DNA of 64,000 nucleotides, taken from contig JAFFJZ010000004.1 of NCBI GenBank assembly GCA_018340375.1, positions 35,624,001 to 35,688,000 of the forward strand, read 5' to 3'. Each line of letters opens with the position of its first letter. Position 1 is the stretch's first letter. Positions 47,662 through 58,177 of the stretch are shown one piece after another. The notes under the pieces were generated by a model. It saw only the letters and a program-made list of their open reading frames with translations, did not search any database and had not been told where the DNA came from. Source of the stretch: Gonatopus flavifemur. Its lineage: Eukaryota > Arthropoda > Insecta > Hymenoptera > Dryinidae. The translations under genes were made by a program, and so were the position numbers.

Positions 47662-48970
47662 AAAGTATTGTTTTGAGGTCGAAAAATTGTGGGACGTGAC
47701 AACATCTTGCAAAGAATGCTTTCGACGATTTCGAAATAATGATTTTGGCTCTGAGGACAAAGAACATGGAAAACCACCAAAAAAATTTGAATACCCTGAT
47801 TTGGAAACATTATTGATGAAGGATTCTTACCAGACTCAAGCAGAACTGGCTGCAGCATTGAATGTTAAACGATCAACTGTTGCAAAGCGTTTAAAAGCAA
47901 TGGGAATAGTTCAAAAACTCAATAACTGGGTTCCACATGGATTGAAAGAAAGAGACATGCAACGTCGAAATAGTATATTGTTCATCAAGGGGGGAAAGTG
48001 GGAAATTTCCGACGAGTGTGAAGTTTGTCTTCCCGAGCCGAAGGCGAGGGAGACAACCACACGAGTGGAAATTTCCCACTTCTCCCCGAGGTGAACATAC
48101 TATTTTTTCCCACAACTGCGAGGAAAGTGAAAATCATCTGTTTACTTGCATATAAAATATTCATATGCATATTCCAGAACGAAAAGATAGTTTGTATCTT
48201 CCTTCCGCTGCAAGCGGGCAGAAAGTACTTTCCTCCCGTTGCGAGCGGGCGGAAAATATTTTCCTCCCGCTGTGACACATTCGCTTGGAATTCAGCACTT
48301 TCTCCCCTAAAAATAGGTCAGAAAACATCAACTTTCCGTGCAGGTGTGGGAGAAAACAATTTGTGAAATGCTATTTCAAAGACAGCAACGAAAAGGATCT
48401 TTGCATCGAATAGTCACAGGAGATGGAAAAGGGATACTATGAGAATCTAAAACGTCAAAAATCTTGGGTGGAGCCGGGTAAACCGGACCCATTACAGCCA
48501 GATAGAAATATTCACTGCGCCAAGGTTACGTTCTGCATTTGGTGGGATCAGAGAGGTGTTATATATTATGAGGTGCTCGAACCCTCTCAAACTATTGATG
48601 GAGAACTTCATCGACGACAACTAATGCATTCGAAGCGAGCCATAGGAGAAAAAACGACCAGAATCGGTGAATAGACACAGTAAATGAATTCTGCAACATG
48701 ACAATGTCAAACCGCACACCACACGAGTCGTGAAAAAATATTTAGATGGACAGGACGGGGAAGCACTATTCCACCCGCCATATTCGCCAGACATAGCTCC
48801 GTCGGATTACCACTTATTCCGGACAATGCAGTCAGATCTTACGGTTCACTTCATACGAAAGTATCAAAATTTGGCTTGATAATTGCATCAACTCAAAAGA
48901 TCAGGATTTCTCCAAGCAAGGAATGCGTAAATCACCTGAAAGATGGGCAAAGGTTGTAGCTGCAGATGGA
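47662..48970 (+). pseudogene. Older mariner transposase relic, 5' end missing
   Basis: Reads CFRRFRNNDFGSEDKEHGKP, PKKFEYPDLETLL, ELAAALNVKRSTVAKRLKAM, LNNWVPHGLKERDMQRRNS. After an insertion it continues with YYENLKRQKSWVEPGKPDPL, HCAKVTFCIWWDQRGVIYYE and, in other frames, HPPYSPDIAPSDYHLF. This is a mariner subfamily distinct from the neighbour (KEHGKPPKKFE signature). Multiple frameshifts, and the catalytic DET motif is not readable. Confidence 0.75.
47985..48360. mobile_element. Insertion within the older mariner relic
   Basis: Interrupts the mariner frame between RRNSILF and its expected continuation. The left part is a hairpin: GTGGGAAATTTCC near 47999 pairs with GGAAATTTCCCAC near 48067, enclosing CCGAGCCGAAGGCGAGGG. 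The right part iterates CCTCCCGYTGCGAGCGGGCGG-like words. Non-coding, exact ends uncertain. Confidence 0.55.
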
Positions 48971-48974
48971 GCAT

Positions 48975-49081
48975 CCCTAATAGCACCAAGGTCCCTGGAC
49001 GTTTTGAAAACGTTCTGAGAATGTTTTAAAAACGTCCCAACGTTCTTGGAACGTTTTAAAAACCTCCCAGTGCTGTTAGGG
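48975..49081. mobile_element. 107-bp MITE, AACGTTC word family
   Basis: Ends CCCTAATAGCACCAAGG and complement of CCCTAACAGCACTGGGAGG. The interior repeats GGACGTTTTGAAAACGTTCT / GGAACGTTTTAAAAAC four times. Related pieces occur at 16640-16685, 25378-25450, 5500-5550 and 6290-6310. Confidence 0.65.
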
Positions 49082-49385
49082 ATACTTTGGATAAACTGTT
49101 CTTCAATTTTCCAAACAAGCAAATGTGTTCTATTTGAGAAAAAAAGGGCGGGGTCATATTCACAAACCCAACAAAACCTCCCGCAAATGACGAGAATTTG
49201 GCTCGTAAGCTGACATGTTTAATTGAGAATAACTTTATGATGCAGACACAAATCGACTGATATTTCGATGGCGTTATATTTACAAATACCCAAGCTTATT
49301 GTATGACATCTATGATCTATTCATTTCAACTACCACTCACCGCTACAGCCATCTATTGCAAAACGGCGGAAGCGAAGTTATACAC

Positions 49386-49778
49386 CTAATAATTTTTCAT
49401 TTCGATTGAAAAAAAGTGTTCAAATAAATGAACATGTGAAGATTCACGTATAGATCTTTTTTGACTTCCACTGAGAAAACATTCATTCATTAGTTCATTG
49501 TTATACTTTTTCTCACCATCAACCCAAACATAATCATGATCTTTCTCAAACTTTGTTCGGTTATCATCATATGAGCTAGATAGTTTTTTGTATGAACACT
49601 CGGATAGAGTTTCATCTATTTCATTGGAATTGCCACTGTAATCGATATCGGACTCTTTATCTGAGTCTCCAGAATCATTTGAATTTGGTGGAAGTAATAT
49701 TTGATCATAATCATCATCCGATATGTCAACCTCATAATTTGTACGATTTGTTGACTTTCTTTTGCGTTTTGGTGCCAT
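49386..49778 (-). pseudogene. piggyBac-like transposase N-terminus, truncated
   Basis: 131 codons from ATG at 49778: MAPKRKRKSTNRTNYEVDIS, then a long acidic low-complexity region (DDDYDQILLPPNSNDSGDSD), typical of piggyBac N-termini, and then SHVHLFEHFFSIEMKNY, the start of the conserved piggyBac domain where such proteins read F..FF...V.. I..ETN.YA. The frame stops at that point and the adjacent sequence is unrelated, so the catalytic DDD core is gone. Confidence 0.6.
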
Positions 49779-50189
49779 GTTTCAAGTGATAATAAGTGCG
49801 AGAAGGAAAAAAGCGGGCCGAAAATCAATTACCCTCGGCACGTATGGAAAAACCCGGGGTGTAGGTGTGGATTGCCAAGGCTGGATCGCATTGCGTTTCA
49901 TACAGGAGTTCCATGCTCAAAACTGGTCGGTATTATGAAAACATTCTCTGCTTAGAAACCTACCGAATTCATCCGCGTTGACATATAAAAATTCCACTGT
50001 TTCACACTGTATGTGCAGTATCATCAAATGAATGCGGTATAATCTGGATTCAAAAATTCAAAAAGTGGAGTTATGAATGCGTGATTTACAGAAATTACAC
50101 TAGTTGGAGGGCACAAAATATCTATACCGCGTTTTGATAGAGATGAATAAGATTCGCCTAAACCGGTTATTTGAGAGAATGAATACGTA

Positions 50190-50435
50190 CACTGGAAAAA
50201 ACATTTATTTGTCCCCTCTCCATAAAATATTTACTTGTAGAAATTAAATATTCAATTAGATGCAAAACCCGATTACTTGTGACTATTAAATTATTTCTTT
50301 AGAAGACCAATTTATTTGGGGCAAGCATTCCATTATTTGATTCGATTAAATATTTCATTAATCCTAAGAAATATTCTATGGAGAGAGGACAAATAAACTA
50401 TTTATTTGGTTGGAAGAAATTTGTTTTTCGGTGTA
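50190..50435. mobile_element. 246-bp MITE, TA TSD
   Basis: Ends CACTGGAAAAAACATTTATT and complement CACCGAAAAACAAATTTCTT, with TA on both sides. Inside, TTATTTGTCCCCTCTCCATA pairs with TATGGAGAGAGGACAAATAA. Similar opening to the nested element at 386. Confidence 0.75.
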
Positions 50436-51320
50436 TTGATTCGAAATATCAGATCAAAAATTGGTTCAACACAATCTGAATATCCAGAAACTTGGAATGT
50501 ATTCGGCCACGACTGCATTTACGTAGAGAAACACCCGGAGTATACATGTGGATTTCCAAAGCTGAATCGAAGTGCAGCCCTATCAGCCCTTCCACTTTTG
50601 AGTTTCTTATTGTCATCATCAGAACTAATCCGCAGTACAACGCTGATAGTTTTGATGAGCTGCATAAAATTCACCTGTCGCTCAGTCAACCAATCAAATT
50701 AGGAGGAATAGCCCACCGACAAAACTAGCGTTATCTACCGGTTGATGGTTTTTGGCTACAATGAAAATACCTTGTTTGTTATAATTCAATCAAAGAGTCG
50801 GATAGGGCTGCTTTCAAAAGCCCTGGTCACTGCATCCTGAAACCGGCAACGTGGACAGTCATGGCCGGCTAAAAGGCTATTTCCACTCAGCCAAAAAAAT
50901 GTATAGGTACCTCAGTGTAGCATAGCATGTTGCATGATGCACCGGTCGCGTCGCCTTAGAGCCGACACTGTGGATAATCAGTGCCGACCGAAGGATGTTA
51001 CCACCCAGCGTGAAAATCTTGTAGACATCAAGTAATAATAATAATGAAATTCATACAAGTAATGATAATAATAAAATGATTGCAAAGAATAAAAGATAGA
51101 AAAGAGATAAAAATGAAACAAAAACAGAAAATTTTCATATTTCGAAAGAATAAAAAACATAATATCATTCTTGGTATGTTCACACCCACATGGTAAGAAT
51201 CGGAAAACCTAAATTATGACGACTGAGCAACGTGCAATATAGTGATACATTATCCCTCGTCTTCGTTCTAGTTTTGAACCTTTATATTGAATTTCTCGTG
51301 GAGTTTTTCGATAATCCGAT
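50436..51320. other. Intergenic, weak inverted pieces
   Basis: No gene. 50830-50885 and 50935-51005 share AACCGGCAACGTGGACAGTC / AGCCGACACTGTGGATAATC-like sequence in direct orientation, perhaps a decayed duplication. The rest is AT-rich microsatellite-like DNA (ATAATAATAATG). Confidence 0.4.
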
Positions 51321-51321
51321 T

Positions 51322-51585
51322 GTGAATCCGTGATCAGCGTGCCACAAATCCCCGAATAACCATTTTCCACAAATTTTCAGGCTTTTTTCATATTTGTCCG
51401 TCATATTGCATCCGTTATCTCGAATCCTGACATTAGGATGGTGAATTCGTGATCAGCGACCTCAAACGCCCCCAAGTACCAATTCCAGCAAAGTTTGAGG
51501 CATCTTTGTTCTTGTCCGTCATATGAGATTCGTTATTTTGAATTTTGATATCATGATGGTAAATCTGTGATCAATTACCCCAAAA
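51322..51585. repeat. Tandem repeat, period about 118-119 bp
   Basis: Units begin GTGAATCCGTGATCAGCG (51322), GTGAATTCGTGATCAGCG (51441) and GTAAATCTGTGATCA (51559). Shared internal anchors are TTGTCCGTCATAT and a CGTTATxTYGAAT segment. Two full units plus a partial third. Such units often belong to a longer satellite or to the end of a retroelement. Confidence 0.7.
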
Positions 51586-52450
51586 ACTCTAGAATGAGAG
51601 ATCGAACCTTACTATGAGAGATGTTTTTGGATCGAGTTGACGGGTCTCAAGATGTGTACTGCTAATATATTCCGAATTTCCGTAACTTCATGCATATTCT
51701 ATGATGACATTTTATGTATTTTAGAGAGGTTGGAACAGCTTAATATATAAACAAAAAATTAAAACGTGAACTTTGGACATTTTGTCCCTTCGTGAAAAAC
51801 TTGATGAGTGATATCGATCATTTGTTCACGGCAAGGAAAAATGATGGAAAAATTTTTTTCGTGACTTTTGTTGAGTTTGTATTTGAAACACGCCATATTG
51901 TTTTTATGCGCAATCAAAATGTGTATTTGACGAGCATACTCAGAAACAGTGGGGAAGCATTGTGGTCGATTATTCAAACGCCACTTTGATATGACTTCCC
52001 ATGTGGAAATGCGCTACTGGCGCGGTACTGTTGCCAGAGTTGCCAGTACTGGCAAATCCAACCTTGCCCTTATGGGGCCAGTGGTTTGGACGGTACTGGC
52101 AAGGAGTCGGAATGATGACATTATTTTACATAAGGGCCAGTAAAACATTTACCACCACGTCGGTAGCGATATTTGGTGTGTGCCTGCTATGGTGGAACTC
52201 TGGCATGGCAACAGAACCAATTGTTCTACTACACCTGAATGAGAAGTGGTAGAGGGTCAAAATAATACATCCTATGTAGGAATTCAGACCCGACCCAGTA
52301 CTGGCACAGTGCTGGTAATTAGAGATCCCCGGAATTATATTTCAAGTGAAAAAAAAATACATTGAATTTGAACTTTCAAAACTTTGTGAATCTATTTGTC
52401 TCATCACCGTTATCTGAGAAAGATGCTTTGGAAGTGGTTTCATGAAAGTT

Positions 52451-52522
52451 CACTGGGCAAGGATTGAACCCGGGACCTGCGTGTGAGAAACAGAGTCTCT
52501 ATCACATCAGCTAATCTCCGAG
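52451..52522 (-). ncRNA. tRNA-Val-like sequence (CAC loop)
   Basis: Minus strand: GAGATTAGCTGATGTGATAG (A-box TTAGCTGATGTGATAG), CTGTTTCTCACACGCAG as anticodon arm with CAC in the loop, GGTCCCGGGTTCAATCCTTG (B-box GGGTTCAATCC intact). It begins CGGAG and ends CTTGCCCAGTG, so the acceptor arm does not pair; a tRNA-Val-derived repeat or pseudogene is more likely than a functional tRNA. Confidence 0.5.
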
Positions 52523-52574
52523 TTGACAACGGACCACTTAAATTCCCATTTATTGCACCAATTCCCTTGAAGTC

Positions 52575-53010
52575 ACGCAATTTACTATAGACTCCGTAGT
52601 AAAACAAGATTCTACCAATACTGGTTCATTGTTCTCTATCGGACGTATTGATCATACCAACTCTGTCTTGATACTGGCGCGACTCCGGCTCACTACAAGA
52701 ATCAAGTTGCCAAGATCGTGATTTTAATGTCAATCGACTACCGATTCCGTAGTCAACCAGAGTCCCACCAATACTGGTACCATGTCGTCTATCGAACATA
52801 TTGAATCATAATACCAACTCTGGCTCAATACTGGCGCGACTCCGGCTGACCGCAACAGCCGAGTTGCCAAGATCATAATTGCAACATCAATCGACTATCG
52901 ATTTTGTGGTCAGCCAGAGTCATATCATTACTGGCATATTGCCGTCTGCTGTACATATGGAATGATAATACCGACTCTGGCTGAATACTGGCGCGGTACC
53001 GTTTCTCGAA
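52575..53010. repeat. Tandem repeat, period about 155 bp, 2.7 units
   Basis: The anchor ATTCCGTAGTcaaCCAGAGT recurs at 52591, 52744 and 52901 (diverging), each followed after a constant distance by AATACTGGTxC, by GTCxATCGxACxTATTGAAT and by ATACTGGCGCGACTCCGGCT. Satellite-like array within the larger element. Confidence 0.7.
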
Positions 53011-53622
53011 ATCCTGGGTATTGTCCAGACAGTATTCATTCGATACTGACCCTATACCGTCTGTCCACGCGAGCCAATACCGTCTGAAATTTCGCGAATG
53101 TTCGGCGACAGTTGAAGAACCGTAATGATTCTGAACAGGCACAGTGGTTTTTGCCAAACTTTGGCAAATACAACCTCGCCAGTACCACGCCATTTGTCAT
53201 AATGAATTGACATAATCGGGAGTGATTTTGGAACATTGTTTACCGTGTGGATTATTTGCACATTCTATGCGTGATCACATGCTTAGATTGCTTGAAACAA
53301 GCTTGCACAAGCTTGGAATGTTTGAAAAGTGCTTGTGCTATTTGAGTTCAATCGGTATCGATATCGGTTCAATAGTGAATTACTGGTTGAAAACACTTAC
53401 TGACAATCATTCCTTTTTGAAATAGTTTCCCAAATAGCACAAGAATTCTAAAAGAGTTCTTCATAAATATATTGTATCCATTATGAGCTCCTTGAAAATT
53501 CCTGTACTTTTTGCGTTCTTATTGAAAATTTCAAGCAGAAAACTATTGGGGATCTGTTGGGGTTGTAAGTAGTTTGAATGGTGTAAAAATACCATAAATG
53601 CTGATTATATTATATACTCACT

Positions 53623-53709
53623 TTAGTTACTTTCTTCATTGTCAGAATCTGTATCATCGACTGAAACTTTTTGGAGTTCACGATATTTTTTCACTCTATT
53701 ATAAGACAT
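53623..53709 (-). CDS. Possible short first exon
   Basis: ATG at 53709 reads MSYNRVKKYRELQKVSVDDT and DSDNEESN, a basic then acidic N-terminus typical of nuclear or transposon proteins. A donor-like AAA/GTAACT lies just before the in-frame stop and GTGAGT just after it. No continuation was found, so this is tentative. Confidence 0.25.
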   Translation of the reverse strand: MSYNRVKKYRELQKVSVDDTDSDNEESN

Positions 53710-53749
53710 ATTTGGGAATTCAAATCGACGATTTCACGTAGAACTACAC

Positions 53750-54265
53750 TCTAAGAACACCCAAACCTCTGTGTGTGTCTGATAAATGTACGAGAAAATT
53801 TGAATACGTCCAACGAGCGTTACGTATGAATCCTCCATCCCCAATTATCATCGAGAACGTATCAAATTTCGGTATATTTTTCGTATGAATCCAGTTTGAT
53901 TTCGGTAACATTATTATTTGAGTATAATTGAGGTATGGAAAATTCACAAAAATACTGGATAATTTCAGTTGATCATAGATGATCAAATTTTCTGAGGATT
54001 ATTTAAGGGAATTGCACTATGAATTTCGAATTTATATCATTCAAGAACAAATACATGATAATTCTAGTACGTTTCCAGAATGATTTCAGTATGCCTTTGG
54101 TATGAAACGTGGAGGGAATTTTTGGTATGAATTTGGCATAAAATTCTCACGATCATACCGTATGCTTCAGGGATCTTTCGAGTACAATTTTAATATTCTA
54201 CTGCAGAATTGCCAAATTCATAACGAAATAATTCGTATTCATTTAGTATAATTTCAGTACGATCG
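53750..54265. repeat. GTATGAATTTCGGTAT word-iterated repeat
   Basis: TATGAATTT, TTTCGGTAT and GAATTTCxGTA words recur on both strands at least ten times over 500 bp, with ends CTCTAAGAACACCC and GCTAGGATAAC. Probably another word-iterated MITE; ends uncertain. Confidence 0.45.
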
Positions 54266-54269
54266 AATT

Positions 54270-55160
54270 TGCTAGGATAACTTTGCTCTCTCTGAATTAT
54301 GATTGTCTGCATGTTATTTTAGTGTGACAATATGTATCTTCGCGTTTGTCTTCAAAGGATAAACTTTGGGGACTCAACAATATCTATCTGGTTTCCTTTC
54401 CTTCTCTTCTGTGTGGATCATACGATACATCATGTATATTAGGAATGCTCACTCCAATGTTTTCCGCGTAATACTCAACTCCTTCAAAAGTTCTCCCCTC
54501 TGTTTTCCTCATATTTGCAGAATTTCTATCTACTCCCTTCATGTTCAGAGTAAGAAGTATGAAGGAAATCAGGGAATTTTTCAAATATTAGAACTTTTCT
54601 CAAAAAAACACACTCCATTTTGTAATAGAAAGTTCTGATTCAACTTCTGAGAGTATTGAAATCTTGCTGATTCATGTCGCCAATGGGCTTGATCAAATGA
54701 GGTTCCCAAATCCTTGAAGTTACAAATTCACACCACTTCTAGGACAAAAAGATCCGATCACATCATTGTGGTAATCTAACCCTAATAAATAAACCATAAC
54801 TGTTATATCAAAAACATCCTTGAATGGAAAAAATCGTAAGTGTAATAGAAGTTCAACTATGTACGTGGCAATGTATGAACTATTAATCGATATCTCATAA
54901 AACTGAATATAAACTCAATAAATTTCTCACGAGAAGTATTGATATTGTCAAACATCACTAGAAAGGAATCAATCAGAAATGTTCATTGTGATATTTCTGA
55001 ATTCCATTCAAGTTAGTTCAGAACAGATAACAATGAACTGTTTCCAAATTATCGAACAACAAATTCTCAGTTAAAAAAGCTTATGAATCATTTATAGATT
55101 GATAAATGATGCATTATGTGCATTTTTTGGAATCCATGTAATTACGATCAACAGAATGTA
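54270..55160. other. Intergenic, no gene
   Basis: Nothing with recognisable coding content or structure. Confidence 0.5.
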
Positions 55161-55164
55161 GATT

Positions 55165-55295
55165 ACATCATCATCATGAAGCAGTCAGTCTTATGACTGG
55201 TTTGATGAAATCTTCCAACCCTGTCTATTATCTGCTGAACGCTTAATTTCTACATATCTACGATAACCCCTATCTTGAATAATCTGTTTCATTAC
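55165..55295 (-). repeat. LINE 3' end, severely 5'-truncated
   Basis: ATCATCATCATGAAGCAGTC, then TCAGTCTTATGACTGGTTTG and TTCCAACCCTGTCTATTATC: the same 3' untranslated and C-terminal sequence as at 29866-29960 but with only about 130 bp retained. Shared tail and orientation identify one LINE family. Confidence 0.7.
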
Positions 55296-55479
55296 ATCAA
55301 ATGAATTAAATATGAATTGAGTTTAATATTGGTTCAATTCATCGAACTTGATATTGGTACGTATCCGACCAAATTTTTTTATTCTCCATCTGACGTATTA
55401 TAAATTTGATATCCTGTTAAAGATAAACACTATTCACAATACCATCCAGGATGATCAGTTGATTTTCTAGTAGAAGAAC

Positions 55480-56201
55480 TACCCTCCTTAACACGATGCT
55501 TATCACGAAAAGGTCCATGCACATAGTTAATTTGTATTCATCGGAAATGCGTCTTCCTCGACTTAGTCATTGTGCGTCGTGGTTCATGGGGAGAAGGAAG
55601 TTCAAGTGGTGGTGGTGGTGGGATGCTAGCAGGTGGAAGGTTCGAAGGTTGAGAGAGCGCAGACGCTAGAGAAAAGCATCGAGGATAGCACCTAGCACGG
55701 TACCAGAGTACCGGACAGAGCTAGCTCGTCCGCAATACCGTGTTCTTCTTCTTCTCGTTTCATCGGCAGCGTCACACATTAAATTCGAGAGAATCAGTGG
55801 TGGTAGTAGTGGTGGTAACAGTAGTAGTAATAGTGGCATTAGTCGTAGTAGTGAAAGTGAGGGGTGTAGTAGTAGCCATAGTAGTATTATTGCGGTGGCG
55901 GTAGTAGTTGAGAAAACAGGACAAACCAGGTTCAAGCACGTAACAAAGTACGCAGGTGCTGTGCGAAGCTCCTCCGTTTTATCTGAACCATTTGATTTCG
56001 GCTGCTGTTTTTCTCCGATTAAATTTCGAAACCAAATGTATACATCCTCCCCCAACCAGTGTCGAGTCATCGTACTTACCGGCCGGTATTCATTGAAGAA
56101 TTTTCCCGCGCTTTGACTACGTACAGGCACGTACGTTGTCTATTTGCTACCTGTTAATCGTCCACAAAACTTCGTATACGGTGGTTGAAGAAGATTTCAA
56201 C
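55480..56201 (+). promoter_or_regulatory. Putative promoter and 5' non-coding exon with trinucleotide repeat
   Basis: GC-richer segment ending in a strong donor, TTTCAACAG/GTAAGT at 56202. 55795-55910 is a degenerate GTA/GTG microsatellite (GTAGTAGTGGTGGTAACAGT and more). The upstream ACGTACGTTG and CCGGCCGG motifs fit a CpG-bearing start region. Minus-strand frames here (154 codons ending at 55666) are probably products of the GTA repeat. The gene would extend to the right of 56.2 kb, where I see no exon. Confidence 0.35.
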
Positions 56202-56204
56202 AGG

Positions 56205-57724
56205 TAAGTAACCATTCAATCGTTGTATGTAGTAATTCGATTTCGTTTATCTTGTGGTTTTTTCATCAAATTCTTGCCTAGATAAGACACAAATTAAATC
56301 TTGCAAAACCATCTATATTGAACTGAATTGATCACTGCATGGAAGTATGATTTCATAAATCGTACTAAATATTCTGAAGAATCGAAAACTTTTTCCAGTT
56401 TTCTAAATAAATCTATCAAATCTCATGTAATGAACATGAAATTCTCCTAGAATCAACCGGTTAAATGAATAATTATTATGTTCCTTTAGTTTTATCTTCA
56501 AATGGACATCGAGATTAATGGAATCAACATCAAAATGTAATAGATAAATAAACGTCGAGTCCAAAAGATAAGCAATTCGACGAAAGCGTTGAACCATTTC
56601 TTATTATCATCTTGTGCACAGATAATGTATAATGAACGCGCCACCTGATAGTAACAGCTGAATGCAAAAAACAGCAAACACAAAGAGAATTCGAATGAAA
56701 ATATTAACGAAATCACTTTTGTAAATCACTTTTTATATCAATCCCCTTTCTTCTGGGAGAAGCGAAATGAACTAATATATGAGACACGAATATCAATCCA
56801 TAAAAAGATATATATCAATATTACATCCTAATAGAAAAAGTCTCATAATTTCTTACAATTTTTTATAACCTTAAAATTTTGTGATAAAATTTGATAGTTC
56901 CTTTCGGAATTGGAGGGATTCATCAGATTGTTTTTGACAAAAAATGTAATTCACGTGAATATTAATTAATATGATCATAACATATTAGTTATTTGTTATC
57001 ATTATATTCAATTACATAAGAAAATCACAATGCTTTGTGTGTGGACATATGTTGGCACTACAAGCGAATTCAACACACTTTCCACATTACGATCTGGAAT
57101 TGTACGTGATCACATGTTAAAGGCAATATTTCATGTTACATCGCGTGACTACGATAGTGATTTATAGCGTTTGGTAGAGAGTGAAAGGCACTGAGAATCG
57201 TCTTGAAGGTAATAACTAACGAAGAGGATAGGAAAAAACACAATAATCACTATGTGAACAGCACAAACATAGAATGAATCGTGGAGAATAGTCGTGCATT
57301 GTAGGAGAACATGGTTCTTTCATAACTTTTCCGAACTCTATAATTCTTCCCTTGATTTTTGCAAACTGAATCTGCAATATGCAATTTTCTAAATCTAGAA
57401 AAGTGGAAAGTCGATAGTTTTACTTGATGAAAATGAGAGCTTATTTTATATGTTGCACGAGCTTACCTTATATTTTCACCAGGGTTATTTCATATATTTT
57501 GTGAAGTGAGCTGTTCAATGTGTGTAATATTTTCGCTTATCCCGAGTGCAATTTTACCCTTCTACAATGGAAAAATCCACTGCAGAATGAAATTGTTCGT
57601 GAAATTTCATACTCAAACCTCCGACTATCAGTCCAAATGAGTGAAAAAGGGGTTAGATGAGTGATGATGGATCCTAATGAAATTCAATTTATAAGAAACA
57701 ATTGATTCTGGACATAATCGCTTT
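56205..57724. other. Intergenic or intron, nothing recognised
   Basis: AT-rich, short frames only. If the donor at 56202 is real, this is intron. Confidence 0.45.
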
Positions 57725-58177
57725 CCTAGAGAAAATTGAACATGTATGACTCATACATAATTCATACATAATACATATATAATCCATATAGGGTCCATAC
57801 ATGGAAACGTGTGGAATCATATATACTTCATATACAATTCATATATGATAATATATAATCATCCATATATAACTCATATAATCCATGTATGGAGAATATT
57901 TCATGTATGGCCGAATTTTTTACATGTCATAGTGGAAAAGGGTTGTATATACCCTATATATAATCATTGCATTGTATATGAGTGTTATTGGAATTCATAT
58001 ATAGTCATATATAGTTATATATGGAGCTACATATAAAATTGGAATATATATATATATATATATATTTAGTGACAATAACTTTTCATATATAGTCACATAT
58101 ATAACTATATATGGCTATAGATGAATTCCAATGATGCTTATATAAAATCCAATCATTGTATATCAGGGCATACATAA

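Larger units (their letters stand above)
51996..53195. mobile_element. 1.2-kb word-iterated element, TACTGGC family
   Basis: GTGGAAATGCGCTACTGGCG on the left and, inverted on the right, GCGTGGTACTGGCGAGGTTG. Throughout, TACTGGC / GCCAGTA and ACCAACTCTGGCT words recur. It includes the tandem array below, a tRNA-like sequence, and an inner end-like ATTACCAGCACTGTGCCAGT at about 52300. No protein. Confidence 0.5.

Noticed and set aside
55666..56130. 154-codon minus-strand frame with a poly-leucine stretch.
   Set aside because: The leucine run comes from the GTA/GTG microsatellite, and the region fits a 5' non-coding exon better.
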